9,176 nt of DNA from RHKX01 sp035695265 (GTDB lineage Bacteria; Actinomycetota; Thermoleophilia; Solirubrobacterales; 70-9): contig DASSEM010000141.1 in the NCBI GenBank assembly GCA_035695265.1, positions 1 through 9,176 of the forward strand, in the 5' to 3' direction. How positions within the stretch are numbered: position 1 is the stretch's first letter; each line of letters begins with the position of its first letter. The translations under genes were made by a program, and so were the position numbers. This document shows positions 1 through 7,536 of the stretch, piece by piece. A model generated the notes under the pieces. It was given only the letters and a program-made list of their open reading frames with translations. It searched no databases and was not told where the DNA came from.

Positions 1-8
1 TCGCTCAC
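1..8 (-). CDS. Start of a further gene, probably the second peptide ABC ATPase (DppF/OppF type), cut by the window edge
   Basis: Only the first two codons (GTG AGC) and two bases of a third are present. The GTG overlaps the TGA stop of the upstream ATPase gene in a GTGA arrangement, the junction type used three other times in this chain. A GGAGG ribosome binding site (minus strand, 20 to 16) lies 7 bases before it, the same spacing as the AGGAGG in front of the ATPase gene. In operons of the order binding protein, permease, permease, DppD-type ATPase, the next gene is normally the DppF/OppF-type ATPase. The identity is inferred from gene order; only the start signal is seen. Confidence 0.55.
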
Positions 9-1021
9 GGTGCTGCCTCCAGCTCGCCTTCGCTCAGCGCCGGCTCGACCTCGGGCCAGCGCTCCCAGGGCGCGTAGTGGCAGGCGGAGCTGTGCGCGGG
101 CCGGACCTCGCGGAGCGGCGGGTCGACGTCGCAGCGGTCGCCGCGATAGGGGCAGCGCGGGTGGAAGCGGCAGCCGGGCGGCGGCTTGCCGGGGTCCGGC
201 GGTGCCCCCGGGATCGCTGCGGCGATCCCGCGCTCGCCGCCGATCACGGGCAACGAGTCGAGCAGCCGCTTGGTGTACGGGTGCTGGGGCGTCGCGAAGA
301 CGGAGTCGACGCTGCCCGTCTCGACGATCCGCCCCGCGTACATGACCGCTATCCGGTCGCAGGTCTCGGCGAGCACGCCGAGATCGTGGGAGATCAGGAT
401 CAGCGCCAGGCCGAGCTCCTTGCGAAGGCGCTCGAGGAGCTGCAGTACCTGGGCCTGCATGACGACGTCGAGCGCGGTCGTCGGCTCGTCGGCGATCACG
501 AGCGACGGCCGGCAGGCGAGCGCCAGGGCGATCATCACCCGCTGTCGCTGGCCGCCCGAGAGCTGATGGGGATAGCGACGCCCGGCCGAGGTCGGCAGGC
601 CCACCGTCCCGAGCAGCTCGTCGACGCGGGCGGCGATGGCCGCGCTGCCACCCTTCGTGTGCAGTCCGATCGCCTCGGCGATCTGAACGTCGATCCGCTT
701 CACCGGGTCGAGCGAGTTCATCGCGCCCTGGAAGACAAGCGAGACGTGACGCCAGCGGACGACCCGCATCCCGGCCTCGGTGCGGCGGCCGATGTTGATC
801 GGCTCCTCCGCCCCTTTCGGCCGCAGGGTGATCGCGCCCGACTGGCTGAGCGCCGGCGGCAGCAGCTTCATCAGCGCGAGGGCCGTCGTCGTCTTGCCGC
901 AGCCCGACTCGCCGGCGAGCCCGAGCGCCTCACCCTCCCCCAGCCGCAGGTCGACCCCATCGACGATCGGTCGATCGCCGTGGACGACACGCAGGTCCTC
1001 GACCTCGAGCAGCGAGCTCAC
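5..1021 (-). CDS. dppD: Oligo/dipeptide ABC transporter ATP-binding protein, DppD/OppD type
   Basis: This 338-residue cytoplasmic ATPase powers peptide import with the DppB/DppC-type permeases encoded just upstream. Visible motifs are Walker A GESGCGKTT (37-45), Q-loop around Q98, signature LSGGQ (154-158), Walker B LVIADEP (174-180) and the H-loop histidine at 212. The C-terminal oligopeptide-type extension (about 245-317) holds four cysteines, C284, C290, C297 and C314, in the CxxxxxC(x6)C layout that in related transporters has been reported to bind an iron-sulfur cluster. The GTG start overlaps the permease stop as GTGA. It is fixed by a perfect AGGAGG seven bases upstream; the open frame runs further upstream, but that part only shadows the permease gene. 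Length and motifs are normal, so it looks functional. The exact substrate (di-, oligo- or muropeptide) cannot be told from the ATPase. Confidence 0.95.
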   Translation of the reverse strand: MSSLLEVEDLRVVHGDRPIVDGVDLRLGEGEALGLAGESGCGKTTTALALMKLLPPALSQSGAITLRPKGAEEPINIGRRTEAGMRVVRWRHVSLVFQGAMNSLDPVKRIDVQIAEAIGLHTKGGSAAIAARVDELLGTVGLPTSAGRRYPHQLSGGQRQRVMIALALACRPSLVIADEPTTALDVVMQAQVLQLLERLRKELGLALILISHDLGVLAETCDRIAVMYAGRIVETGSVDSVFATPQHPYTKRLLDSLPVIGGERGIAAAIPGAPPDPGKPPPGCRFHPRCPYRGDRCDVDPPLREVRPAHSSACHYAPWERWPEVEPALSEGELEAAP

Positions 1022-1866
1022 GTGGTGGCCTCCTGCAGGCGCGGGTTGACGTACTCCTCGAACAGGAAGCCGATCAGGGCGACGGCCAGCACCAGCATCG
1101 TGATGCAGAGCCCCGGCGGGATCACGTACCACCACGCGCCGGCGCTCGGCGCCCCGGAGCTGAACGCGTTCTCGAGCATCGTTCCCCACGAGATCCGGGT
1201 CGGATCGCCGAGGCCGAGGAACGATAGCGCCGCCTCGGAGAGGATCGCGACGGCGACGATCAGCACCGTGTTGGCGAAGATCAGCGGCAGGGTGTTGGGA
1301 AGGATGTGCGTCTTGATGATGTAGACATCGCCGGCCCCCATCGCCCGGGCCCGCTCGACGAAGGCGCGCTCTCGCAGCGTCAGCACCTGGGCGCGAACGA
1401 TCCGGCCGGTCCCCGCCCACGACGTCAAGCCGATCACCGCGATCAGCACGACCAGCGACGGATCGAGAATCCGCGCCAGCACGATCATCAATGGCAGGGT
1501 CGGGATGACCAGGAACCAGTTCTCGAACGAGTCGAGGATCCGGTCGGTCCAGCCCCCGAAATAGCCGCCGGCGAGCCCGACGATCGATCCGAGCAGCGCC
1601 GAGATGACCGCCGCGGCGAAGCCGACGATCATCGACACCCTGGTGCCGACGAGGATCTGGGAGAAGACATCGGCGCCGCTCTCGGTCGTTCCCAGCCAGT
1701 GATCCCAGCTCGGCGCCTCGAGCACGTCGAGGCTCGAGGCGTCGGGGTCGTAGGGAGCGATCAGGGAGCCGAAGATCGCCATGAAGGTGAACAGCGCCAG
1801 GACCCCGATCCCGAAGCGACCCCGCCAGGTGCCGAACAGCAGCTCCTTGAAACGCTCCGCGGTCAC
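1018..1866 (-). CDS. dppC: Peptide ABC transporter permease, DppC/OppC type
   Basis: This 282-residue inner-membrane permease forms half of the translocation pore. A first transmembrane helix (about 19-37) precedes an extracytoplasmic stretch carrying the family signature LGTTESGADVFSQIL (58-72). Hydrophobic helices follow at about 77-100, 118-132, 137-150, 195-217 and 250-268. The cytoplasmic EAA coupling loop that contacts the ATPase is at about 169-193 (FVERARAMGAGD then THILPN). The GTG start overlaps the DppB stop by 4 bp (GTGA) and has only a weak upstream GGG as ribosome binding site, so translation probably depends on coupling to dppB. The frame stays open far upstream, but no family similarity lies there and it antiparallels nothing expected. 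DppC proteins are usually near 280-300 residues, so it looks complete. Confidence 0.93.
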   Translation of the reverse strand: MTAERFKELLFGTWRGRFGIGVLALFTFMAIFGSLIAPYDPDASSLDVLEAPSWDHWLGTTESGADVFSQILVGTRVSMIVGFAAAVISALLGSIVGLAGGYFGGWTDRILDSFENWFLVIPTLPLMIVLARILDPSLVVLIAVIGLTSWAGTGRIVRAQVLTLRERAFVERARAMGAGDVYIIKTHILPNTLPLIFANTVLIVAVAILSEAALSFLGLGDPTRISWGTMLENAFSSGAPSAGAWWYVIPPGLCITMLVLAVALIGFLFEEYVNPRLQEATT

Positions 1867-2831
1867 TTCGACTGCACCCGCGGATCGAGGAAGAAGTAGA
1901 GGATGTCGGCGAGCAGGTTCGCGAGGATCACGCCGACCGAGAAAACGAGGAACGTCCCCTGCAGGACCGGGAAGTCCTTGTCGTTGATCGCGGTGAAGTT
2001 GAGCTCGCCGAGGCCGGGCCAGGAGAAGATCGTCTCGATCGTGATCGCGCCCCCGGCAACGGCGCCGAACTGGATCGCCGAGAGCGTGACGAGCGGCAGC
2101 AGGGCATTGGGAACGGCATGCCGGCGGACGACCCGATCCCACGGCAGCCCGATCGCTCGCTTGACGGTGATGAAGTCCTCGGTGAGGACGTCGACCATCG
2201 ACGAGCGCATGATCAGGAAGTACTGCCCCAGCAACATCAGCGTCATCGCCGTCACCGGCAGGATCATGTGCTCGGCCACATCCAGAGCCTCGGCGAAGAA
2301 GCTCGAGAACTCCACGCCCGGAGTCATCTGCAGGCCGGCGGGCAGGATCGGGATCGCGACCGCGAACACCAGGATCAGGATGATCCCGAGCCAGTACTCG
2401 GGCGATGCGTAGGTGAAGAGGCTGAAGCCGAGCAGCCCGTCGTCCGCTTTCCCTCCGCGACGGGTCGCCGCGATCACCCCCATCCAGCTCCCGATCAGGG
2501 TGGCCAGCACCGTCCCGGTCCCGACGAGCAGCAGCGTCCACGGCAGCGCATCGAGAATCTCCTCCCAGACCGGCTCGCGAGAGCGCTGGCTGATCCCGAG
2601 GTCGAGCCGCAGCGTGTCGCCCATGTAGTCGGCGAACTGGCCGGTCAACGGCTTGTCCAGGCCGTAGTCGCTCTTCAGCTCGGCGATCTCCTCCGTGGTG
2701 GCACCGGGCAACCTCGTGAACTGGCTCGTCGGATCTCCCATCACCCGGAACAGGAAGAAGTTGAAGACGAGGACGAACAGCAGCGTCAGCAGCGCCGCCC
2801 CCGTCTTCCCGGCGAGCCAGCGACCGTTCAC
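1863..2831 (-). CDS. dppB: Peptide ABC transporter permease, DppB/OppB type
   Basis: This 322-residue inner-membrane protein is the partner permease of the DppC-type gene. The N-terminal helix (about 11-31) is followed by the typical periplasmic segment, with LKSDYGLDKPLTGQFADYM (52-70) and LDLGIS (77-81). Further helices lie at about 99-122, 139-163, 189-208, 250-268 and 293-315. The EAA loop is at about 223-249 (VKRAIGLPWDRVVRRHAVPN), and the C-terminus ends in the family-typical LDPRV. The GTG start lies 10 bases after the binding-protein stop, with GAGAGG six bases before it, overlapping that stop. It is followed without a gap by dppC. Sequence and length are ordinary for the family. The specific symbol is by family resemblance only; OppB and NikB relatives share this layout. 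Confidence 0.93.
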   Translation of the reverse strand: MNGRWLAGKTGAALLTLLFVLVFNFFLFRVMGDPTSQFTRLPGATTEEIAELKSDYGLDKPLTGQFADYMGDTLRLDLGISQRSREPVWEEILDALPWTLLLVGTGTVLATLIGSWMGVIAATRRGGKADDGLLGFSLFTYASPEYWLGIILILVFAVAIPILPAGLQMTPGVEFSSFFAEALDVAEHMILPVTAMTLMLLGQYFLIMRSSMVDVLTEDFITVKRAIGLPWDRVVRRHAVPNALLPLVTLSAIQFGAVAGGAITIETIFSWPGLGELNFTAINDKDFPVLQGTFLVFSVGVILANLLADILYFFLDPRVQSK

Positions 2832-2841
2832 CGGATGCCTC

Positions 2842-4674
2842 TCACTCCTCGTACTCGAGCGGCTCGTCGCCCTCGGAGCTCCGGCGGCGCCAGAAGAACA
2901 GCCCGGCAGCGATCACGGCGACCGCGGCGATGATCGCCACGATGATGCCGCCGCTGCCGCCGCCGTCGCCGTCATCGGACGAGCCGTCGGCGGGTCCGAT
3001 GTCTAGCAGCGGCTCGTAGGAGACCTGGGCACAGATCAGGTCGCCGTCCTCGCCGCTCGGGCAGACCCGCTCGATGCCGCTGACGCGGTCGGTCCGGTAG
3101 GCCTGCAGCTCGGGGTCGTAGGTGATCACGAGGTAGGGCAGGTCCTCCTGGGCGAGGGCGACCATCTCCTGGATCTGCTGCTTGCGCTCCTCGACGTCGA
3201 ACGTCCCCGCCTGCTCGTCGTAGAGCGCGTCGTACTCGGGGTTCGACCAGAAGGCGTCCGAGAGCCCGCCGATCTCGTCTCCGGTCAGCACGCTGAGGAT
3301 GAAGCTGGGGTCGTACGGATCGCCACCCCAGCCCCACAGGAACGTGTCGAACTCCGGGGCCGGCTTGCCGTCGACCTGGCGCACCGTGGCCTCGGTCAGC
3401 TTGTCGTCGCTGACCACCGAGATGTTGAACTCGATCCCGACCTCGGCGGCCTGCTCGGCGATCAGCTTCGCGACCTGCTGGGTGTAGGGCGACTCCGAGC
3501 GCGCCATCAGGTCGAACGAGAGCGTCTCGCCGTCCTTCGTGCGCGGCTCGTCGCCGTTGTCCTGCCAGCCGGCGTCGTCGAGGATCTGGCTGGCCGTCTC
3601 CGGCTCGTACGGGTAGTCCTGCTCGGGGACCTCGTAGAAGTCCCGGTAGTAGGACGGCAGAACGCCGTGGCCCACGAACGAGGTGCCCTGGGCGGCGATC
3701 TCGTTGATCCGCTCGCGGTCGACCGCGTAGCCGACGGCCTGGCGGACGGCGGGGTCCTGCACGGCCGGGTTGAACTGCGCGTCGGGGCAGTCCTGCTCCG
3801 AGCAAAGGTTGAACGCGAGCTGCGTGTAGGCGGGCGAAGGCGCCGTGATCGCCTCGATGTTCGGGTCGCCGGAGAGCCGCTCGAAGCTCGACGCCTCGAC
3901 CTCGAGGATCATGTCGACCTCGCCGAGCCGCAGCGCCCGCTCGACGCCGTCGGTGTTGCCGTACTTGATGTACTGGACCTCGTCGAATCCGGGCTCGGGA
4001 CCGTTCCATTCCGGGTTCCGCTCCATGCGGATGATCCGGCCGCGACTGAACTCGGTGACCATGTAGGGACCGGAGCCGACCAGCGGCAGCTCCGGCTGGA
4101 ACGAGCCGGTCAGGTCGTCCACCGACTCCTTGCCCCAGATGTGCTCGGGGATGATGTAGACGAAGAGGCCGCCGACGAGGCGCGCATCGGGACGCTTGGT
4201 CGTGATCACGACGGTCTCGTCATCGGGCGTCTTGATCGACTCGATGCCGGACGTGTATCCGGCGAACAGCGCGCCATCGCCACCGAGCACCTCGAGCGAG
4301 TACTTGACGTCCTTGGAGGTGACGGGGACGCCGTCGGACCAGACCTTCTCGGGGTCGAGCTTGAAGGTGACCGTGCGCTTGTCGTCGGAGATCTCCCAGC
4401 TCTCGGCGATGCCGGGCGCCGGCGAGAGATCCTCGGGCGAGAAGTTGACGAGCAGGTCGTAATTGAGCGACCAGACGTTGTAGTTCTCCTCGTTCAGCGC
4501 GACGAACGGGTTCAGCGTCTGCGGGTCCTGAGCCCACCCGATCTTCAGGCTGCTCGTCTCCCCGTCCGACGTCGAGTCCGTCGAGTCCTGTGCTCCGGCC
4601 GGCAGCGTTACCACGGCAAGCGCCGCCGCCATGATCAACGCCGCGGCAATCGCCGCAAATCCCCTCGTCCTCAT
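2842..4674 (-). CDS. Extracytoplasmic peptide-binding protein (SBP family 5) with C-terminal membrane anchor
   Basis: This 610-residue solute-binding protein captures peptide-like ligands outside the membrane for the ABC transporter encoded after it. It starts with a Sec signal peptide (basic RTR at 2-4, hydrophobic 6-24, likely cleavage after AGA at 26-28). There is no lipobox cysteine. The family-5 core runs from about LKIGWAQDPQTLNPF (43-57) through the hinge and ligand lobes to about residue 560. Cysteine pairs (SEQDC/SDPDA region and VCPSGEDGDLIC near 540-551) may form disulfides. A Gly/Ser/Asp linker leads to a hydrophobic helix at about 576-595, then WRRR and an acidic tail: a type I C-terminal anchor replacing the usual lipid anchor. 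Start choice is firm: AGGAGG lies 5 bases before the ATG, and the signal peptide begins right there. It follows the peptidase stop by one base. Confidence 0.93.
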   Translation of the reverse strand: MRTRGFAAIAAALIMAAALAVVTLPAGAQDSTDSTSDGETSSLKIGWAQDPQTLNPFVALNEENYNVWSLNYDLLVNFSPEDLSPAPGIAESWEISDDKRTVTFKLDPEKVWSDGVPVTSKDVKYSLEVLGGDGALFAGYTSGIESIKTPDDETVVITTKRPDARLVGGLFVYIIPEHIWGKESVDDLTGSFQPELPLVGSGPYMVTEFSRGRIIRMERNPEWNGPEPGFDEVQYIKYGNTDGVERALRLGEVDMILEVEASSFERLSGDPNIEAITAPSPAYTQLAFNLCSEQDCPDAQFNPAVQDPAVRQAVGYAVDRERINEIAAQGTSFVGHGVLPSYYRDFYEVPEQDYPYEPETASQILDDAGWQDNGDEPRTKDGETLSFDLMARSESPYTQQVAKLIAEQAAEVGIEFNISVVSDDKLTEATVRQVDGKPAPEFDTFLWGWGGDPYDPSFILSVLTGDEIGGLSDAFWSNPEYDALYDEQAGTFDVEERKQQIQEMVALAQEDLPYLVITYDPELQAYRTDRVSGIERVCPSGEDGDLICAQVSYEPLLDIGPADGSSDDGDGGGSGGIIVAIIAAVAVIAAGLFFWRRRSSEGDEPLEYEE

Positions 4675-4675
4675 C

Positions 4676-5659
4676 TCATCCTCCTGGTTGCTCCTTGGGT
4701 TCGGCCTCGACGGCCGGTTCGAGTATTTCGAGGCTCTTGCCGGCCCCGTCGATTCGGGCCTTGACACCGAGCGGCATCGTCGCAAGGTGCTTGCCGTGCC
4801 CGAACGGCACGTTCGCGATCGCCGGCACGCCGAGCGGGGCGATCAGCTCGTCGAGGATCTCCTCGATCGACAGCGTCGACTCCGGGCCCTCGGGGAGGGT
4901 CTGGTAGCCGAGGTTGACGCTCGTGCCGAAGGCGAAGCCGGCGATCCCGTCGAGCTTGCCGGCGAGGCGCAGGTGGTTGAGCGCCGTGTCGATCAGGTAG
5001 GCCTCGGTGTTGAGGTCCTCGACGATCAGGATGCGGCCTTCAGTTTCGACCTCGTAGGGCGTGCCGATGCTCGAGCAGAGCAGCGTCAGGCAGCCGCCGG
5101 CGAGCGGCGCCTCGGCGACGCCGTCTCCGAGCGTCAGCACATAGGGGTCCTCCGGGTCCTCGAAGACCTTGCCGAGCGGCTCCGGCGCCAGCGCCCGCTG
5201 AAACCACCGTTCGGTTTCCTTCGTCAGCTCGTAGTCGCCCTTGCGGCGGGTGAAGCGGAGGAAGCTCGGACCGTAGAAGCTGACCCAGCCGGCGTGCGCG
5301 GCGACGAACAGGTGCAGCGCGGTGAGGTCGCTGAAGCCGCAGACGATCCGCGGGTCACCGAGCGCATCCCAGTCGATCAGCGGGTGGAGGCGGGCGGTCC
5401 CGTAGCCGCCCTCGAGCGCGTGGACCATGTCGATCCCGGGCTCGCTCAGCGCCCACTGCAGGTCGGCCGCCCGCTCCGCATCGGTTCCGGCGAGATAGCC
5501 GTGGACCTTGCGGTGGTTCGGCCCGAAGACGACGTCGTGGCCGCGGGACTCGAAGTACCGGGTCGCCTGCTCGATGTCGGAGCGCGTCTGCGGCGGGCTC
5601 GCCGGCGCGACGACGGCGATCGTCGCCCGCTCGGGCAGGGCCGGGGGCTTGATCGCCAC
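4676..5659 (-). CDS. S66-family LD-carboxypeptidase (LdcA/MccF-like), cytoplasmic
   Basis: This 327-residue serine peptidase belongs to family S66. Members cleave L,D amide bonds, such as the terminal D-alanine of murein tetrapeptides, or hydrolyse peptide-nucleotide antibiotics (MccF). The N-terminal domain opens with the typical IKPPALPE...APASPP (3-23). Then come GGYGTARL (84-91), the nucleophile elbow GFSD with Ser110, the acid Glu214 in LIVED, and His288 in VPFGHGKH, so the whole Ser-Glu-His triad is present. No signal peptide is seen, so it acts in the cytoplasm. The GTG start, two bases after the tetR stop, matches the family N-terminus and has a GGGGAGGGG stretch upstream; an open 51-codon upstream extension is Arg/Gly/Pro-rich shadow. 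The gene is sandwiched between regulator and importer, so it probably acts on imported peptides. The C-terminal tail after about 312 is nonconserved. Confidence 0.92.
   Translation of the reverse strand: MAIKPPALPERATIAVVAPASPPQTRSDIEQATRYFESRGHDVVFGPNHRKVHGYLAGTDAERAADLQWALSEPGIDMVHALEGGYGTARLHPLIDWDALGDPRIVCGFSDLTALHLFVAAHAGWVSFYGPSFLRFTRRKGDYELTKETERWFQRALAPEPLGKVFEDPEDPYVLTLGDGVAEAPLAGGCLTLLCSSIGTPYEVETEGRILIVEDLNTEAYLIDTALNHLRLAGKLDGIAGFAFGTSVNLGYQTLPEGPESTLSIEEILDELIAPLGVPAIANVPFGHGKHLATMPLGVKARIDGAGKSLEILEPAVEAEPKEQPGG
4680..4685 (-). promoter_or_regulatory. Strong ribosome binding site of the peptide-binding protein gene
   Basis: Minus-strand AGGAGG sits five bases before the ATG at 4674, inside the last codons of the LD-carboxypeptidase gene. 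It is the best Shine-Dalgarno match seen in the chain apart from that of the ATPase gene, fitting the high binding-protein dosage these importers need. It also decides the start, since the frame is open for 37 more codons upstream. Confidence 0.8.
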
Positions 5660-5661
5660 CC

Positions 5662-6321
5662 TCAGCCCCTCCCCCGCGCCGGGTCCGCGGCCGCGGCGAC
5701 CAGCTCCGGGTCGGCGCCGAGGGCGCCGAGGACGAGCTCGACGTGGAGCACCGCGACCTCGTCGAGCCCGAGCGGGCCGGCGGGATCGAACCAGAGCGCC
5801 ACCCCGGTGCATTGCAACAGGATCGCGTAGGTGGCGACGTCGACGTCGGAGATCCGCAGCGAGCCGTCCTCGATCCCCGCCCGGATCAGGTCGCCGAAGA
5901 TCCGCTGGTACTCGTCGCGCCTGGCGATCAGGGCGCGGCGCGGGCTGTCGCGAAGGGCGCGGATCTCGCTGTCGGTGACGAACGCCTCGCTGGTGTGCTC
6001 GCCGTGGTAGGCGACGTGCTCGTAGACCGCGGCGGCGAGCTTCAGCGCCGGCCGGTCCTCGGCCGCCATCGCCGCGACGACGCGCTCGGTGAGCTCCTCC
6101 ATGAACTCGTCCTGAAGGCGAACCAGGATCGCCTCCTTGCGCGGGTACCAGTGGTAGATGGCGGCCGGCTGGATCTCCGCCGCGGCCGCCAGCGCCCGCA
6201 TCGAGGTCGCATGGTAGCCGCGCTGGGCGAACAGCTCGATGGCCGCGGCGTCGATCGCCGCCCGCGTCTCGGGACCGCGCCGCGGCGCCGCCGGCCGCTC
6301 GACCTCGGGCGACTCAACCAA
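5662..6321 (-). CDS. TetR/AcrR family transcriptional regulator, likely operon repressor
   Basis: This 219-residue protein has a TetR-type N-terminal DNA-binding domain (about 17-65). It includes AAIELFAQRGYHATSM (26-41) and the recognition-helix region AEIQPAAIYHWYPRKEAIL (48-66). A helical ligand-binding domain of about 145 residues follows, resembling in style the regulators of acyl-CoA and amino-acid breakdown; I cannot name the ligand. The start is a TTG at 6321 that overlaps the kce stop by 8 bases, with GGGAG ten bases upstream. No ATG or GTG in this frame precedes the HTH, so TTG is the best choice. It is encoded mid-operon, between the catabolic genes and the peptidase/transport genes, which suggests control of its own operon. 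A palindrome at the kdd promoter (8567-8576) is the candidate operator. The final residues (Asp-Pro-Ala-Arg-Gly-Arg-Gly) are low-complexity. Confidence 0.92.
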   Translation of the reverse strand: MVESPEVERPAAPRRGPETRAAIDAAAIELFAQRGYHATSMRALAAAAEIQPAAIYHWYPRKEAILVRLQDEFMEELTERVVAAMAAEDRPALKLAAAVYEHVAYHGEHTSEAFVTDSEIRALRDSPRRALIARRDEYQRIFGDLIRAGIEDGSLRISDVDVATYAILLQCTGVALWFDPAGPLGLDEVAVLHVELVLGALGADPELVAAAADPARGRG

Positions 6322-7144
6322 GGTGCAGGAGCTCCCTCGTCTGCTCCGGGGTGGCGACCTCGCGGCCGAGCGTGCCGGCGAGGCCGACCGCCATCTCGAC
6401 CAGCGCCGCGTTCGAGGGCGCGTGGACGCCGCGGCTGATGTAGGCGACGTCCTCGAGTCCGGTCCGGATCCCGGGCGCGCCGCGCAGGAGCGCCAGCGCC
6501 ATCATCCGCTGGTGGTGGCGGCCGATGCAGGTCACCGTCCAGAACGTCTCCGGCGGCAGCGGGCGCAGCATCGCGTCGAGCGCCTCCGGCGAAGCGTCGA
6601 TCCCGCCGGGGACCCCGAAGACGAGGTTGATCGTCATCGGGCCCTCGATCACGCCCTGCTCGAGCCAGCGAACCGCGCTGACGACGTGGCCGACGTCGAA
6701 GACCTCGACCTCGAGGGCGATCCCCGCATCGCGTGCCCGCTTGGCGATCCCGCGGCCGGCCGGCGGAGGGGTGATGAAGGTCTCGTCGCCGAAGTTCATC
6801 GAGCCGGACTCGACCCCGGAGATGTCGGGCTTGGCCTCGAGGCCGGTCGTCCGCTCCTCGATCGTCATGTCGTTGGAGCCGCCGGTCGAGACCATCGTCA
6901 GGATGTCGCTCTCGGCCCGGATCCGCTCGATCACGTCGACGAAGAGCTCTGGTCGCCCGCTCGGCGTGCCGTCGTCCTCGCGCACGTGCAGGTGGGCGAT
7001 CGTCGCGCCGGCCTTCGCCGCGCCGATCGCCGAGTCGGCGATCTCGGCCGTCGTGTACGGGATGTTCGGGTTGTTGTCGCGGAAGACGTCGGCGCCCGTG
7101 ATCGCGCACGTGACGACGACCGGGCTCTCGTTCCAGGCGCTCAT
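6314..7144 (-). CDS. kce: 3-keto-5-aminohexanoate cleavage enzyme / beta-keto acid cleavage enzyme (BKACE, DUF849)
   Basis: This 276-residue zinc enzyme should condense a beta-keto acid with acetyl-CoA, giving acetoacetate and a shortened acyl-CoA. For Kce the keto acid is 5-amino-3-oxohexanoate and the product 3-aminobutyryl-CoA. The TIM-barrel family pattern is complete: AITGAD (14-19), zinc ligands His51 and His53 in HLHVREDDG, STGG (86-89), MNFGD (116-120), GVPGG (177-181), and RTGLED (227-232), whose Glu231 should be the third zinc ligand with Arg227 and Asp232 catalytic. The ATG overlaps the thioesterase stop as ATGA, and GGAG lies 8 bases upstream; the frame open further upstream is shadow. 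BKACEs vary in substrate, so the Kce assignment rests mainly on kdd in the same operon. The residue aligned by memory with the ammonium-binding Glu14 of characterised Kce is Asp19 here. Confidence 0.88.
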   Translation of the reverse strand: MSAWNESPVVVTCAITGADVFRDNNPNIPYTTAEIADSAIGAAKAGATIAHLHVREDDGTPSGRPELFVDVIERIRAESDILTMVSTGGSNDMTIEERTTGLEAKPDISGVESGSMNFGDETFITPPPAGRGIAKRARDAGIALEVEVFDVGHVVSAVRWLEQGVIEGPMTINLVFGVPGGIDASPEALDAMLRPLPPETFWTVTCIGRHHQRMMALALLRGAPGIRTGLEDVAYISRGVHAPSNAALVEMAVGLAGTLGREVATPEQTRELLHLG

Positions 7145-7536
7145 CCGGACTGCTCCGATCCGCTCAGCGACTCCCGCTCGGCCTCGGTGATCCGCCTCGT
7201 GTCGCGCGCCTCCGGGTCCCAGAGCACGAGGCCGAACTCGGCCTGGACGACGATCTGGCCGCCCGGATCGACGATCCGCTCGGCGGTCCGGACACTGCGG
7301 TTGCCGAGCTCGCTGATGCCGCACTCGACGGTGACCGCCTCGTGCCCCGGCTCGATCTCGCGCTTGAACTCGACCGCGCAGCGGCCGACGACGTACTCCT
7401 CGCGGCCGATCCCGTGCTCGCGCAGGAACGCATCGCGGCCCTCCTCGAGGTAGGTGAAGACGGCGGCGTGGTTGACGTGACCGAGCCCGTCGAGATCCTG
7501 CCAGCGGGTCTGGACCCGGTAGCTGCCGGTGCTCAC
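7141..7536 (-). CDS. Hotdog-fold acyl-CoA thioesterase (YbgC/FadM/4HBT type)
   Basis: This 131-residue single hotdog domain is of the 4-hydroxybenzoyl-CoA thioesterase group. The diagnostic N-terminal motif is RWQDLDGLGHVNH (11-23), with Asp16 at the position of the catalytic aspartate, followed by YLEEGRDAFL (29-38) and the central strand CAVEFKREIEPG (53-64). The expected role is hydrolysis of an acyl-CoA to acid plus CoA. It lies between kdd and kce, so the acyl-CoA released by the BKACE (3-aminobutyryl-CoA if the pathway is canonical) is the natural substrate by inference. It is not of the Kal type, although both have hotdog folds: Kal lacks this DxDxxGHVN motif. The GTG start overlaps the kdd stop as GTGA, with GAGG seven bases upstream, and the ATGA at its end leads into kce. 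Confidence 0.9.
   Translation of the reverse strand: MSTGSYRVQTRWQDLDGLGHVNHAAVFTYLEEGRDAFLREHGIGREEYVVGRCAVEFKREIEPGHEAVTVECGISELGNRSVRTAERIVDPGGQIVVQAEFGLVLWDPEARDTRRITEAERESLSGSEQSG

Noticed and set aside
77..1324. Long plus-strand open frames opposite the ATPase, permease, binding protein and peptidase genes (also around 3667-4764 and 4631-5830)
   Set aside because: They arise from high GC on the antisense strand, are rich in Arg/Asp/Gly/Val with no recognisable domain, and lie wholly opposite genes with complete motifs.
4676..5659. Specific assignment as MccF-type immunity to a microcin C-like antibiotic
   Set aside because: The catalytic triad is shared by both S66 branches. The LIVED...IDTALNHLRLAGKLDG region looks more LdcA-like, and no microcin biosynthesis genes are present.
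5660..5812. N-terminal extension of the LD-carboxypeptidase from an upstream ATG at 5812
   Set aside because: The extra 51 residues are Arg/Gly/Pro-rich, overlap the tetR coding end and lack family similarity. GTG 5659 with a good ribosome binding site fits the family N-terminus.
7141..7536. Reading the small hotdog gene as Kal, 3-aminobutyryl-CoA ammonia lyase, from its place beside kdd and kce
   Set aside because: The sequence carries the YbgC/4HBT catalytic motif (RWQDLDGLGHVNH) and lacks Kal-like motifs as I recall them (such as AHYGGGLVDGA), so thioesterase is better supported.
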